64,000 nt of DNA, taken from NCBI RefSeq assembly GCF_000018885.1, contig NC_010168.1:2790001-2854000 (forward strand), given 5' to 3'. Shown in pieces: positions 1 through 9,518 of this stretch (its first letter is position 1; each line of letters starts with the position of its first letter). The notes under the pieces are model-generated. The model was not told where the DNA came from. It saw only the letters and a program-made list of their open reading frames with translations, and made no database searches. This DNA comes from Renibacterium salmoninarum ATCC 33209 (lineage in GTDB: Bacteria > Actinomycetota > Actinomycetes > Actinomycetales > Micrococcaceae). Made by a program: the position numbers and the translations under genes.

Positions 1-750
1 TTAGCCCCAGCAATCACGGCAGTTTCGGCCGCAAGCACGGGCGACCTGTCCGCTCCGGCCAAAAAGGAAATCGCGATGCAACTTGTGTGCAGCGCAGAAA
101 ACTCCTCCCTAGATTGGAAAGCCCAGTACGGCTACATCGAAGACATCGATGACGACCGCGGCTACACCGGAGGCATAATCGGCTTCACCTCGGGCACCGG
201 AGACATGCTCGAGCTGGTGCAAAACTATGCAAATACCAAGCCAGACAACAACGTCCTCAAGCCTTTCCTGCCGGTACTCCGCAAAGTCAACGGCACAAAA
301 TCTCACGAAGGACTGGGCCAGAAATACGTTGACGCTTGGCATCAGGCAGCTAAAGACTCCGTGTTCCTCAAGGAACAAGACAAATTGCGAGACAGTATGT
401 ATTTCAACCCCGCGGTCAGCCAAGGTAAGTCGGACGGATTGAGCAATCTGGGTCAATTCATGTATTACGACGCAATTTTCATGCACGGCCCCGGCGACTC
501 ATCCGACTCCTTCGGTGGCATCAGGAAATCGGCCATGAAGAACGCGAAGACACCGGCGCAGGGTGGCGACGAGAAGACCTATCTGCAAGCCTTCGCCACT
601 GCGCGGAAGAAAATCATGAAGCAAGAAAATGCACATTCAGATACTTCACGCGTGGACGACGCGCAGCTAAAGTTCCTCAACGAAGGCAACTACGATCTGC
701 ACACACCATTGAAGTGGAAGGTCTACGGAGACCCGTACGAGATCAAGTAA
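1..750 (+). CDS. csn: Secreted chitosanase, GH46 family (5' end outside window)
   Basis: Endo-acting hydrolase that cleaves chitosan (beta-1,4-glucosamine) outside the cell. The frame is open from base 1, so the signal peptide lies largely upstream; the visible start reads as the tail of an export signal. The sequence closely follows Streptomyces N174 chitosanase as I remember it. The motif CSAENSSLDWKAQYGYIEDI places the catalytic Glu at visible residue 33, and the catalytic Asp falls 18 residues later at residue 51 in DDDRGYTGG. The GGIRKSAMK, TPAQGGDE and LKWKVYGDPY blocks are conserved to the C-terminus, so the 3' end is intact. The next gene is a separate regulator behind a strong terminator. 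Family assignment is very secure; whether the missing 5' part is intact cannot be seen. Confidence 0.95.
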   Translation, partial: LAPAITAVSAASTGDLSAPAKKEIAMQLVCSAENSSLDWKAQYGYIEDIDDDRGYTGGIIGFTSGTGDMLELVQNYANTKPDNNVLKPFLPVLRKVNGTKSHEGLGQKYVDAWHQAAKDSVFLKEQDKLRDSMYFNPAVSQGKSDGLSNLGQFMYYDAIFMHGPGDSSDSFGGIRKSAMKNAKTPAQGGDEKTYLQAFATARKKIMKQENAHSDTSRVDDAQLKFLNEGNYDLHTPLKWKVYGDPYEIK

Positions 751-761
751 TTCCTCAGCGT

Positions 762-793
762 GAGGGGCGTAGCCAATATTGGCTACGCCCCTC
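762..793 (+). terminator. Terminator after chitosanase
   Basis: A perfect 16-bp inverted repeat (arm GAGGGGCGTAGCCAAT) begins 11 bases after the chitosanase stop. There is no long T-run, only a short CTCTATT. It separates the chitosanase from the fructose PTS operon. Confidence 0.8.
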
Positions 794-811
794 TATTGCG
801 TTATGGCCTTA

Positions 812-839
812 TTGACTTTCAAAGATAAACACAGATAAC
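812..839 (+). promoter_or_regulatory. Putative promoter of the fru/pts operon
   Basis: TTGACT (812-817) and GATAAC (834-839) are spaced by 16 bp, upstream of the GTG start at 895. Two similar words, CAAAGATAAAC and CACAGATAAC, overlap the -10 side and could be binding sites for the DeoR-type regulator encoded next. This is read by eye only. Confidence 0.4.
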
Positions 840-894
840 GTCATTTAAACCAACATTGATGTGACTCGCATCACCGAGGATTCAGAGGACTAGC

Positions 895-1683
895 GTGTTT
901 GCCCACGAAAGGCACGAACGGATCGCCGGATTGGCCGCAAGCGACGGTCGCGTCAGCGTTCAGGAACTTGCCGAGCTCTTCGACGTCACCCAGGAAACAG
1001 TTCGACGCGATCTTGACTTGCTAGAGTCCGCCGGGAAACTCCGTCGAGTTCATGGCGGCGCAATCGCCTTGGACCGGCTGAGTATGGTGGAGCCCAGCCT
1101 GAATGAGCGGCAAAGTCAAAACCAAGATGAAAAACGCCGAATTGCCAATGCTGCTTTGGATTTTCTGCCCGCCTCTAGCACTGCGTCAATTATTCTCGAT
1201 GCGGGAACCGCCACCGAGATGTTTGCTGAGGGCCTAGCCAGTTGGGCGCCATCGGCCGCCGCACGAGAACTCCTTGTCATCACTAATGCAATCCCCATTG
1301 CGCATCGGCTAGTTAGTAACTCAGCACTCAATGTGGAAATCTTAGGCGGCCGGGTTCGCGGGCTGACTAGCTCAGCTGTAGGCGGATCGGTAACAAACCA
1401 GCTTGATGGATTGCGACCAGATATCGCCTTCATTGGCGCAAACGGCGTTGATAGTGAATTCGGCTTAAGCACGCCGGACTCATTAGAAGCAGCAGTCAAA
1501 GCAGCCATGGTCCACTCTGCGCACCTGGTGGTTGCGTTAGTGGACTCTTCGAAACTCGATCAACAAAGCCTGGTTAGATTTGCCGCGCTAGATGCGATAG
1601 ATGTGCTGATCACCGATGCCGCACCCGAGCCAGAATTAGCAACTGCTCTAGCTCATGCCAGCGTGGATGTGCTGATCGCATGA
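895..1683 (+). CDS. fruR: DeoR-family transcriptional regulator of the fructose PTS operon
   Basis: A 262-aa DeoR-type repressor. The N-terminal winged helix-turn-helix (about residues 5-58, VSVQELAELFDVTQETVRRD) is followed by the DeoR sensor domain with the usual GGxxR and FIGANGVD blocks, which in this family senses a phosphorylated sugar such as fructose 1-phosphate. The GTG start is chosen because AGAGGA (884-889) lies five bases upstream. The stop overlaps the ATG of fruK by four bases (ATGA), so the two are translationally coupled. Its position as first gene of a fruK-fruA-ptsI-ptsH cluster makes control of that cluster the likely role. No lesion is seen. Confidence 0.9.
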   Translation: MFAHERHERIAGLAASDGRVSVQELAELFDVTQETVRRDLDLLESAGKLRRVHGGAIALDRLSMVEPSLNERQSQNQDEKRRIANAALDFLPASSTASIILDAGTATEMFAEGLASWAPSAAARELLVITNAIPIAHRLVSNSALNVEILGGRVRGLTSSAVGGSVTNQLDGLRPDIAFIGANGVDSEFGLSTPDSLEAAVKAAMVHSAHLVVALVDSSKLDQQSLVRFAALDAIDVLITDAAPEPELATALAHASVDVLIA

Positions 1684-2639
1684 TCGTAACCCTCACACCG
1701 AATCCCAGTTTGGACCGGACTATTGAGCTCGGTATGCCCTTAGCTCGCGGCGAAGTGCAGCGCGCAGCGGCCGCGCAACAACAGCCAGGCGGCAAAGGAG
1801 TCAATATCGCTCGCGCCCTGACCGCGTCCGACGTCGATTGCTTGGCTCTTTTGCCCGGCTCAGCGGAGGATGCGGTACTTGTCGCATTGCGCAGTCAAGG
1901 CATTGCACATCTCGGATTGCCGATTAGCGCAGCGCTTCGTTCAAACGTCACGATTACTGAGCCCGACGGTACAACCACCAAGGTTAATGAGCCCGGGCCA
2001 ACGCTCAATTTGCAGCAGCAAGCCGACTTGATTTCACTTACCGTGCAGCATGCCCGGGAAGCAGATTGGCTGGTTTTAGCTGGGTCGCTACCGCCCGGGG
2101 TGGCGAACGATTTTTACGCACAGCTGATACGCGTCGTGCGGCAGGAATTGGGCGCACAAGCGCCATTAATCGCCGTGGACTCTTCCGGCGCCCCTTTTGC
2201 TGAAGCGGTCAAGGCCCAGCCCGATTTGATCAAGCCGAACTCCGAAGAACTAGCCGAGCTGACGGGAGCCGATGCTTCACAGTTAGAAGCCAATCCAGAG
2301 TTGGCAGCCCAAATCGCCCAGGATTTAGTCGCTGCCGGAGTGGGTGCGGTGTTAGTAACCCTCGGCGCCAAAGGTGCGGTTTTAGCCTCGCCGCAGGGTG
2401 CCTGGTTTGCGCAAAGCCCGAAAGTTGTCGCCCGAAGCACCGTTGGTGCGGGTGATTCTGCGTTAGCTGGCTATTTGCTCGCCCAAGTTCAAAATGAGCC
2501 GGAACAACGTTGCGTACAACAAGCCGTGGCGCACGGCGCAGCGGCAGCCGCACTTCCAGGCTCCTCCGTTCCGGCGCTGGTCCAGACCCAACCGGACAGC
2601 ATTACCGTCATCGCACTCACATCGAAAGAAAATTCATGA
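1680..2639 (+). CDS. fruK: 1-phosphofructokinase
   Basis: A 319-aa PfkB-family kinase that phosphorylates fructose 1-phosphate to fructose 1,6-bisphosphate in the cytoplasm. The start MIVTLTPNPSLDRTIEL is characteristic of FruK, GGKGVNIARAL is PfkB signature 1, and STVGAGDSALAGYLL near the C-terminus carries the anion hole and catalytic Asp. It overlaps fruR upstream and fruA downstream by ATGA junctions, the classic actinobacterial fru operon layout. The gene is intact, but its substrate is normally made by the PTS import step next door, which is broken here. Confidence 0.95.
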   Translation: MIVTLTPNPSLDRTIELGMPLARGEVQRAAAAQQQPGGKGVNIARALTASDVDCLALLPGSAEDAVLVALRSQGIAHLGLPISAALRSNVTITEPDGTTTKVNEPGPTLNLQQQADLISLTVQHAREADWLVLAGSLPPGVANDFYAQLIRVVRQELGAQAPLIAVDSSGAPFAEAVKAQPDLIKPNSEELAELTGADASQLEANPELAAQIAQDLVAAGVGAVLVTLGAKGAVLASPQGAWFAQSPKVVARSTVGAGDSALAGYLLAQVQNEPEQRCVQQAVAHGAAAAALPGSSVPALVQTQPDSITVIALTSKENS

Positions 2640-4603
2640 GCGAACTCATCAGCACCGCGTTGGTCAGCCTTGATACAGCTATTGGCAGTACACCGGAACA
2701 GGTGATTCGCTCCCTGGCAGAACGGATCTTTGCTGCCGGCCGGGCAAGCGATGGCGAGGGATTGTTTGCCGACGCTTGGACTCGCGAGCAAAAGACCAGC
2801 ACCGGAGTGCCTGGCGGAATTGCCATCCCACATTGCCGCTCGGTAGCGGTTTTGGCACCCACATTAGCTATGGCTCGGCTTACTTAGGGCGTGGACTTTG
2901 GGGCGAAAGACGGTGCTGCAGATTTGATCTTCTTAATCGCGGCACCGTCCGGCGCAAATCAGACACATTTGAAACTACTCTCTGCCCTCGCTAGAGCGCT
3001 GGTGCGCAAGGATTTCACCGCGGCATTGCGCTCCGCCAGCACACCAGAAGAGATCGTGGCGCTTGTAAATCAAGCTATTTCGCCGGGCGCAGGTGAACCC
3101 GCTGCCAATACATCACAGCACCACGAAACGAATACGCCCAAGCTGGTAGCCGTCACAGCCTGCCCCACCGGCATCGCTCACACCTATATGGCCGCTGGTT
3201 CATTGCTCGCTGCGGCTAAAGAGGCCGGGGTCGATTTACAGGTTGAAACGCAGGGGTCCTCTGGAGCTAAGCCACTGGACCCGGCGGTCATCAAGGCCGC
3301 AGATACGGTGATCTTTGCGGTTGATGTAGATGTTCGGGACAAAGCTCGTTTCGCTGGCAAACCAGTGATCAACGTGCCGGTAAAACGCGGTATAGACGAG
3401 CCACAAGAACTTATTCAAGAAGCACGCAAAGCCGCCAAAAACCCAGGCGCAGCAAGAGTCACGGCAGGTAATAGCTCGGTTGAGAGCACCGACCAAAACG
3501 AGCACTTCGGCCAAAAGATTAAACGGGTCCTGCTGACCGGGGTGAGCTATATGATCCCGTTCGTTGCGGCAGGCGGGTTGCTGATTGCCCTGGGCTTTTT
3601 GCTTGGCGGTTACGAAATTGCTGGCGTGGCCAACAAAATCGCGCTGAACAACAGTCTTTGGAACCTTCCCGACGGCGGCTTAGGCACCTACCTTGGCGCG
3701 GTCGCCTTCGCCATTGGCGGCGCATCCATGAGCTTCTTAGTGCCCGCATTAGCCGGTTACATCGCTTATGGAATTGCCGACCGGCCCGGAATTGCGCCAG
3801 GCTTCGCCGCTGGCGCGGTGGCGGTGCTGATGGGCGCAGGCTTTATCGGCGGGCTAGCTGGCGGACTTTTAGCCGGCGTCATCGCGTGGTGGCTAGGCAG
3901 CTTCAATGCTCCCCGTTGGTTACGGGGCCTGATGCCGGTAGTCATCATTCCGCTCATCGCCTCAATTGGCGCCTCCGGCTTGATGTTCCTGGTACTTGGT
4001 TGGCCCATTGCCGCACTCACCAAAGCACTCAACGACTGGCTTTCCGGCATGACTGGCGTCTCTGCCGTGCTTCTCGGGATCATTTTGGGCTTGATGATGT
4101 GCTTCGACTTGGGCGGCCCTGTCAACAAAGTTGCCTACTCATTTGCCGTCGCTGGCCTGGGCGCTGGTTCAGCTGTGAACCAGGGTCCGTGGCTGATCAT
4201 GGCCGCAGTAATGGCGGCCGGGATGGTACCGCCGCTTGCGATGGCTTTGGCTACCTTCATCGATCGGAAACGTTTCTCCGCAGTTGAGCGCGAAAACGGT
4301 AAGACCGCAGTCTTACCGGGGTTCTCCTTTATCTCTGAAGGAGCTATCCCGTTTGCAGCTGCTGATCCGCTCCGAGTCATTCCGGCGTCGATGCTGGGCG
4401 GAGCGCTCACTGGCGCATTAACCATGGCCTGGGGCGTTACATCGCAAGCTCCGCACGGCGGAATCTTCGTCTTCTTTGCCATCAATCCAGCGCTGCTATT
4501 CCTAGTTGCCGTTTTGATTGGCGCGGTAGTCAGCGCATTCGCAGTCTTGGCGCTGAAGCGCTTCGTGGCCAAAAAACCCGCAGCTGCTACCGTGGCTGCT
4601 TGA
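2636..4603 (+). pseudogene. fruA: Fructose-specific PTS EIIABC, interrupted by an in-frame TAG
   Basis: This would encode a fructose permease and phosphotransferase of about 655 residues. The order is EIIA (GIAIPHCRS, phospho-His), EIIB (VTACPTGIAHTYMAA, phospho-Cys, near residue 180) and EIIC with about eight to ten membrane segments from about residue 300 on. Codon 84 (2885-2887) is TAG inside the EIIA domain, in the block that normally reads LS-x-x-VDFGAKDG. Reading continues in the same frame on both sides, so a single base change, for example CAG to TAG, explains it. The ATG at 2636 overlaps the fruK stop. Reinitiation downstream would lack the EIIA phospho-histidine part. I call it non-functional. 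Confidence 0.92.
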
Positions 4604-4613
4604 GGGGGTTTCA

Positions 4614-6264
4614 ATGAGTACATTTACTGGCGTGGGCGTTAGTCCCGGTCGAATCGTTGGTCCGGTGAGGCAAATGCCGCCCGCAATTAGCGCACCTTCG
4701 GCCGGCGAAATTTTGGCTGAAGACGGCGGCAGCTGCGGTTCAGGCAGCTCTTCGCGAACGCGCCACAGCGGCAAGTGGAGATGGCAAGGCCGTTTTAGAG
4801 GCCACCGCTTTGATGGCTGCGGATCCAATGCTGATCAAGGCCGCAGCTAAAAAGATCGATGCGGGGCTGTCCGCTGAGCGTGCAGTTTGGGAAGCGGCTG
4901 AAGGCGTCGCGGCCATGCTGTTGCAACTGGGTGGCTACATGGCTGAGCGCGCGCACGACGTCTACGATGTGCGCGCTCGAATTGTCGCCGAGCTTCGCGG
5001 CATCACCGCGCCAGGAATTCCAGAGTCCGAAACCCCGTTCATCCTGGTTGCTGAGGACCTCGCGCCAGCTGACACGGCAACCCTCGATCCAGCAAAAGTA
5101 TGGGCGCTGGTCACTGCCAACGGCGGGCCACAATCGCATACCGCAATCATCGCCCGAGCTTTGGGCTTACCCGCCGTCGTCGCCGCCTCAGGCGTGACTA
5201 GCGTGCTAGATGGCACCGAAGTGTATGTGGACGGCGCAGCCGGCGTACTCAGCACAGAAATTACCGAGGCGCAGAAGAAGGCAGCGGAAAACTGGGTATT
5301 GCAGGCATCACAAATAGCCACTTTCAGTGGCACTGGCACTTTAGCGGACGGAACAGCCGTACCGTTATTGGCCAATGTTGGCAATGCCGCGGATGCTGTT
5401 GCGGCTGCCGCAGCAGCGGCTGAAGGCATCGGACTTTTCCGCACTGAGTTCTTGTTCTTGGAACGAGACTCAGAACCTTCAGTCCAAGAACAAGCTGAAG
5501 CCTATAAAAACGTCTTTGCCGCCTTTCCTGGCAAAAAGGCAGTAGTCCGGACCCTAGACGCTGGCGCAGATAAACCGCTCCCCTTCCTGACGAACTCGGA
5601 AGAGCCTAATCCAGCGCTCGGCGTCCGCGGTTATCGGACCGAACACTATCCCGGCAAAGCCGCGCTCCCGGGCGTGCTGGAGCGCCAACTCTCTGCCATC
5701 GCGAGCGCTGCAGAGCAATCGACCGCCGAGGTCTGGGTGATGGCCCCAATGATCTCAGTGCCTTCAGAAGCGGCTCGTTTCGCCGAACTTTGCCTGGCTG
5801 CCGGCCTGAAAACTGCCGGTGTCATGATCGAGGTGCCCGCCGCTGCGCTCAATACCCGGCACATTATGGAATACGTAGATTTTGCCAGCCTAGGCACCAA
5901 CGACCTCACCCAATACACCATGGCCGCCGACCGTCAGCTGGGCCCGCTCGCCGAACTAAACGATCCATGGTAGCCCGCCGTGCTATCACTGATCGCGACG
6001 ACCACAAATGCCACCAGCAAAGCAGTGGGAGTTTGTGGCGAAGCAGCGGCGGATCCAGCACTCGCTGTGGTCCTCGTTGGGCTGGGCGTAGGCACCTTGT
6101 CGATGACGGCGCGCGCGATCCCTGCTGTTGCCGCGGTACTGAAAAATGTCAGCCAGGCGCTAGCGGCCGAAATTGCCGCTGACGCACTCAAACAAGAAAG
6201 CGCAGCGGCGGCAAAATCGGCTGCCCGTGCCCATTTGGCCATCCTTGAAGAACTTGGACTGTAG
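4614..6264 (+). pseudogene. ptsI: PTS Enzyme I, one frameshift and one nonsense codon
   Basis: Enzyme I takes phosphate from PEP and passes it to HPr; it is the shared entry point of the PTS. The start MSTFTGVGVSPGRIVGPV is correct, but the frame breaks at about 4722-4726, where one extra base after GCTGAAGAC shifts the reading. The restored frame carries GGPQSHTAIIARAL (phospho-His), the PEP-binding GLFRTEFLFLERD and GTNDLTQYTMAADR. A second lesion, TAG at 5971-5973, lies in NDPW-stop-PAVL, where homologs have Gln, so CAG to TAG is likely. The total of 1651 nt equals 550 codons plus one base. Two independent lesions make function very unlikely. Confidence 0.93.
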
Positions 6265-6272
6265 GAGAGATC

Positions 6273-6548
6273 ATGACTGAACGTACCGCCACCATGGCCA
6301 GCCGAGTTGGCCTGCATGCCCGCCCCGCCGCGATTTTCGCGGAGGCCGCCGCCGATTTTCCGGTTGAAGTGACCATTGCCGCCGAGGGCACGCCCGCCGA
6401 GGATGCGCTGGATGCGGCCAGCATCTTGTCCTTGATGGGGCTCGGCGCTTCGCACGGCGATCGAGTGGTACTGCGGGCCGAGGGCGACGGCGCGGAGCAG
6501 GCCTTGGATGCCCTAGTCAGAATCCTAGAGACGGATCACGACGCCTAA
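6273..6548 (+). CDS. ptsH: Phosphocarrier protein HPr
   Basis: A 91-aa HPr with the phosphorylated histidine in RVGLHARPAA (His16) and the conserved ASILSLMGLGASHGD region around the regulatory serine position. GGAGAG just upstream of the ATG at 6273 is a good ribosome-binding site, eight bases after the ptsI stop. The gene itself is intact, so it may still be made although its donor ptsI is broken. It may be close to decay, or serve a residual regulatory role; the latter is speculation. Confidence 0.95.
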   Translation: MTERTATMASRVGLHARPAAIFAEAAADFPVEVTIAAEGTPAEDALDAASILSLMGLGASHGDRVVLRAEGDGAEQALDALVRILETDHDA

Positions 6549-6580
6549 AAGCCCGCCGGGATATCCCCCGCAGACGCTCG

Positions 6581-6614
6581 GCTCGGTGGGAAGAACTAGT
6601 TTTTCCCACCGAGC
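6581..6614. terminator. Bidirectional terminator hairpin
   Basis: The 12-bp perfect stem GCTCGGTGGGAA / TTCCCACCGAGC has a ten-base loop and lies between two convergent genes (ptsH and the acetyltransferase). T- and A-rich bases flank the loop side. Confidence 0.75.
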
Positions 6615-6662
6615 AGGGCCGCTCTGTGGGAAATACTCTTCGCTGCGATGCCTAGAAAAATG

Positions 6663-7160
6663 TCAAAGCGCGACGGCCTGAATCACTAGCTCTTTGCCGT
6701 CGCGATGCCGCGCTTTCTTCTCAAACGGTAAGCCAGCCTTGGCGGCTACTCGTTGCGATGGAATATTTTTGGCGTCGATATTGGCGGTCAATCGTCCATA
6801 ACCCAAGCTGCGCGCTAGGTCCACACAGGCGATGGCCGCTTCAGTGGCGTAGCCGTTACCCTGCAGCTCGGCTCGAACCTGATAACCGACCTCCAAATCT
6901 CGGACGTCTTCAACGATCTGCCAAGTTAGCCCGCAGTCGCCCACAAATTCGCCGTCGAGTGTTTCTATGACCCAGAGCCCAAATCCATACTCAGCGTAAT
7001 TTCGCTTGTTCCAATCGATCCAGCTTTGCGCTTCCGCGCGCGTTTTGGGTGCCGGGTAATAGGTCATCACCGCTGGGTCTCCAAGCAATGCTGCCATCGC
7101 GTCCAGGTCGCTGTCGGACATCTCTCGGAATCGAAGTCTTTCGGTATTTTTAGGTCGCAT
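6663..7160 (-). CDS. GNAT-family N-acetyltransferase (RimJ-like)
   Basis: A 165-aa acetyl-CoA-dependent acetyltransferase. The N-terminus TERLRFREMSDSD and the later GYQVRAELQGNGYATEA are typical of the GNAT_3/RimJ group; the latter is the acetyl-CoA pyrophosphate-binding motif (RxxGxG/A, here ELQGNGYA). SQRVAAKAGLPFE is the usual C-terminal helix. The substrate cannot be told from sequence: protein N-termini, a small amine or an antibiotic are all possible. It is convergent with ptsH and divergent from the broken transporter at 7416. No lesion is seen. Confidence 0.85.
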   Translation of the reverse strand: MRPKNTERLRFREMSDSDLDAMAALLGDPAVMTYYPAPKTRAEAQSWIDWNKRNYAEYGFGLWVIETLDGEFVGDCGLTWQIVEDVRDLEVGYQVRAELQGNGYATEAAIACVDLARSLGYGRLTANIDAKNIPSQRVAAKAGLPFEKKARHRDGKELVIQAVAL

Positions 7161-7415
7161 TTTGTCTAGTCTATGTGCCTCCTGTGCTGCCGAAAATACC
7201 CCAAACTGGACGTGAAAAGTAACGATACGGTAACGACCAATCTGAGTAGGCCAGCACTGCGATGCAGCGTGATCAATGTTGCCTCAGCGAGCCAAATTCC
7301 GCCTATTTCCAGGCAAGAAACGGCAAAAGGACTAAAATTGAAGGCCTGCCCGGGGGCAACCTGGTGCAGTACGGCAAAAAGTCGCAAGCAAATGACCTCC
7401 CCAGGAGACGCCCAA

Positions 7416-9019
7416 ATGCCCACAGACAGCAGCACGATGACACCGCCCGAAGAGGCGAACCCTCGGGGAGGTGGCACCGGAGCGAACGCAGGAAAAAACG
7501 TCAAACAACGTCGCGTTCCGCGGCTCAAAAAGCGCCGCCTTGCCGTCGACGACGTCAATGTCGTCAATAAGCCGATGCTCAAAAGAGCCCTGGGTGGCAC
7601 CGTGGTTGGAAACACCATGGAGTGGTACGACGTGGGTGTCTACGGATACCTAATCACTACTATGGGTCCGGCATTTTTGCCCGAAGCTGATACCTCAGTT
7701 CAAAGCTTGTTCCTCCTAGGAACCTTCGCTGCAACCTTCATCGCGCGACCTTATAGGTGGAATCTTCTTTGGTTGGCTCGGGGACAAAATTGGTAGGCAA
7801 AAAGTTCTCGCGGCGACTTTGATCATCATGGCCGCCTCCACCTTCGCCTTGGGCCTAGTTCCGGGTTACGCGACAGTTGGAATTTGGGGCTGCGTGATGT
7901 TGGTCTTTGTGAAGTTAGTCCAGGGATTCTCTACGGGTGGAGAATACGCAGGTGCCACAACTTTTGTGAGCGAATATGCCTCCGATAAACGTCGCGGATT
8001 CTTTGCAAGCTTCCTTGATATGGGTAGCTACTTTGGCTTCGCAATTGGAGCAATTCTGGTTTCGGTTTTGCAATTGACCTTGGGCCAGTCCGTTATGGAG
8101 GAGTGGGGTTGGAGGCTGCCGTTCTTGATCGCCGGCCCGCTCGGCTTGATTGCCATCTACTTCCGGCTCAAGATCGAAGAGTCTCCGCAATTCCAGGCAA
8201 CTCTCGATGCTGCGGAAAACCAATCAAGACGCGCAAGCGCAAGATGCTGCAGCCAAAAGTCCTCTGAGCCTAGTGAAGGCCTATTGGCGCCAGATCATTC
8301 TGGCCATGATCTTGGTTGCCGCCGCTAATACGGTTGGCTATGCACTGACTACCTATATGCCAACGTATTTGACGCAGTCGAAGGGCTACGACGAATTACA
8401 TGGAACAATTCTAACCATTCCGATCCTGCTCATTATGAGCGTCTGCAGTCCGCTCACTGGACGGCTATCTGACAAAATAGGACGCCGACCGGTTCTCTGG
8501 ATTGGAGCTGGCTCGACTATCGTACTTTCGCTGCCAGCATTCATGTTGATCGGCGTTGGCTAGATCTGGTCGACCCTGCTGGGCCTAGCAATGATTGCTT
8601 TCCCAGTAACGTTTTACGTAGCGAACCTAGCCTCTTCATTACCCACGTTGTTCCCCACTTCAAGTCGCTATGGCGGAATGGGGATCGCTTACAATTTTTC
8701 GGTAGCTATCTTCGGCGGCACTGCCCCGTTTATTATTACGGGATTACTCAAGCTGACGAATAACGACTTGATGCCGGCGTTCTATCTCATGGCAACTTCG
8801 GCCCTTGGTGCAGTGGCGATCTTCTTCCTGCGCGAATCTGCCGGGCTTCCATTACCCGGCTCGATGCCCAGCGTAGACACCGCACAGGAAGCTCGCGAGC
8901 TGGTTGCCGGGCAAGATGAAAACCCGGATCTGGATCTTAACCAGATGCCCTTCGATGAAACCTTCGAACCGCCCACCCCAGCCGAAGGCGTACCCACGGT
9001 CAAGGCACCGAGCGTCTAA
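7416..9019 (+). pseudogene. MFS metabolite:H+ symporter (ProP-like), two frameshifts and one stop
   Basis: A 12-TM transporter of the MHS group. GNTMEWYDVGVYGYL and RPYR(IGGI)FFGWLGDKIGR are hallmarks of ProP/ShiA/KgtP-type carriers of osmolytes or organic acids. The ATG at 7416 has AGGAG upstream. Lesions: an extra T at about 7751-7752 in the first cytoplasmic loop; a +1 shift at about 8205-8225 in the central loop; and TAG at 8561-8563 inside a late membrane segment (LIGVG-stop-IWSTLLG). The C-terminal tail is acidic and hydrophilic. Substrate is unknown; proline/betaine or a carboxylate are the usual options. Three lesions mean it is dead. Confidence 0.92.
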
Positions 9020-9059
9020 CAGCCGATTCCATTCAACGCGAGACGATCAAGGGAGAACA

Positions 9060-9437
9060 ATGTCAGTTCGATTCCGATCAACGAAGACCTCGAAGTTTCT
9101 TGGGGCTTGCTTGGCTAGCTTGCTCATTCTAGGGACAACCCTGGGGATAGCTGCACCCGCGCAGGCCGTGACAGAAAACCAGCAAGCAGTAGCGGCTGCA
9201 CAGTGCGGATACCATCTCGAGGGACTGATCGCTTACTACAATAATTGCAGCGACAATGGCACTAATACCTGGGTTTCAATCACTTCAATTATCGACCCCG
9301 GATCACCTCCCGGCCTGGGCGGCGGCAAGACGCTCGTTTGCCTCTCCCCAGGCGACCATTACATAGGAAAGTTCGTTTGGGGAATCATTACCTACGCCGC
9401 TTCAGACGGCAAGCCGTGCGAAAACCCCAACGAGTAG
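9060..9437 (+). CDS. Small secreted cysteine-containing protein, possibly DUF6355-like
   Basis: A 125-aa protein with a clear Sec signal peptide (basic start, hydrophobic core about residues 13-33, cleavage after APAQA). The mature part, about 85 residues, has four cysteines (CGYHLEG, NNC, LVCLSPGDHYIG, KPCENPNE), suggesting two disulfides. The pattern CGY...YYNNC...CLSPGDHYIG resembles the DUF6355 family of small actinobacterial exported proteins, whose function is not known to me; this match is from memory. The start at 9060 is set by AGGGAGAA five bases upstream. It lies 40 bases after the broken transporter and before the beta-galactosidase. Confidence 0.75.
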   Translation: MSVRFRSTKTSKFLGACLASLLILGTTLGIAAPAQAVTENQQAVAAAQCGYHLEGLIAYYNNCSDNGTNTWVSITSIIDPGSPPGLGGGKTLVCLSPGDHYIGKFVWGIITYAASDGKPCENPNE

Positions 9438-9518
9438 ATTAACCAAATACGATGACGGCGAGGTTCCAGAATGTGGGCGATCTCGCCGTCGTCGTCTGCT
9501 CCGACTAGCATCGGAACC

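Noticed and set aside
2885..8563. Recoding of TAG as an amino acid (fruA, ptsI, MFS) instead of nonsense mutation
   Set aside because: TAG also ends several intact genes here (for example FUSC at 36900 and mutY at 41434), ptsI and the MFS gene carry frameshifts as well, and dhaK and DUF4436 have TAA. Gene decay is simpler.
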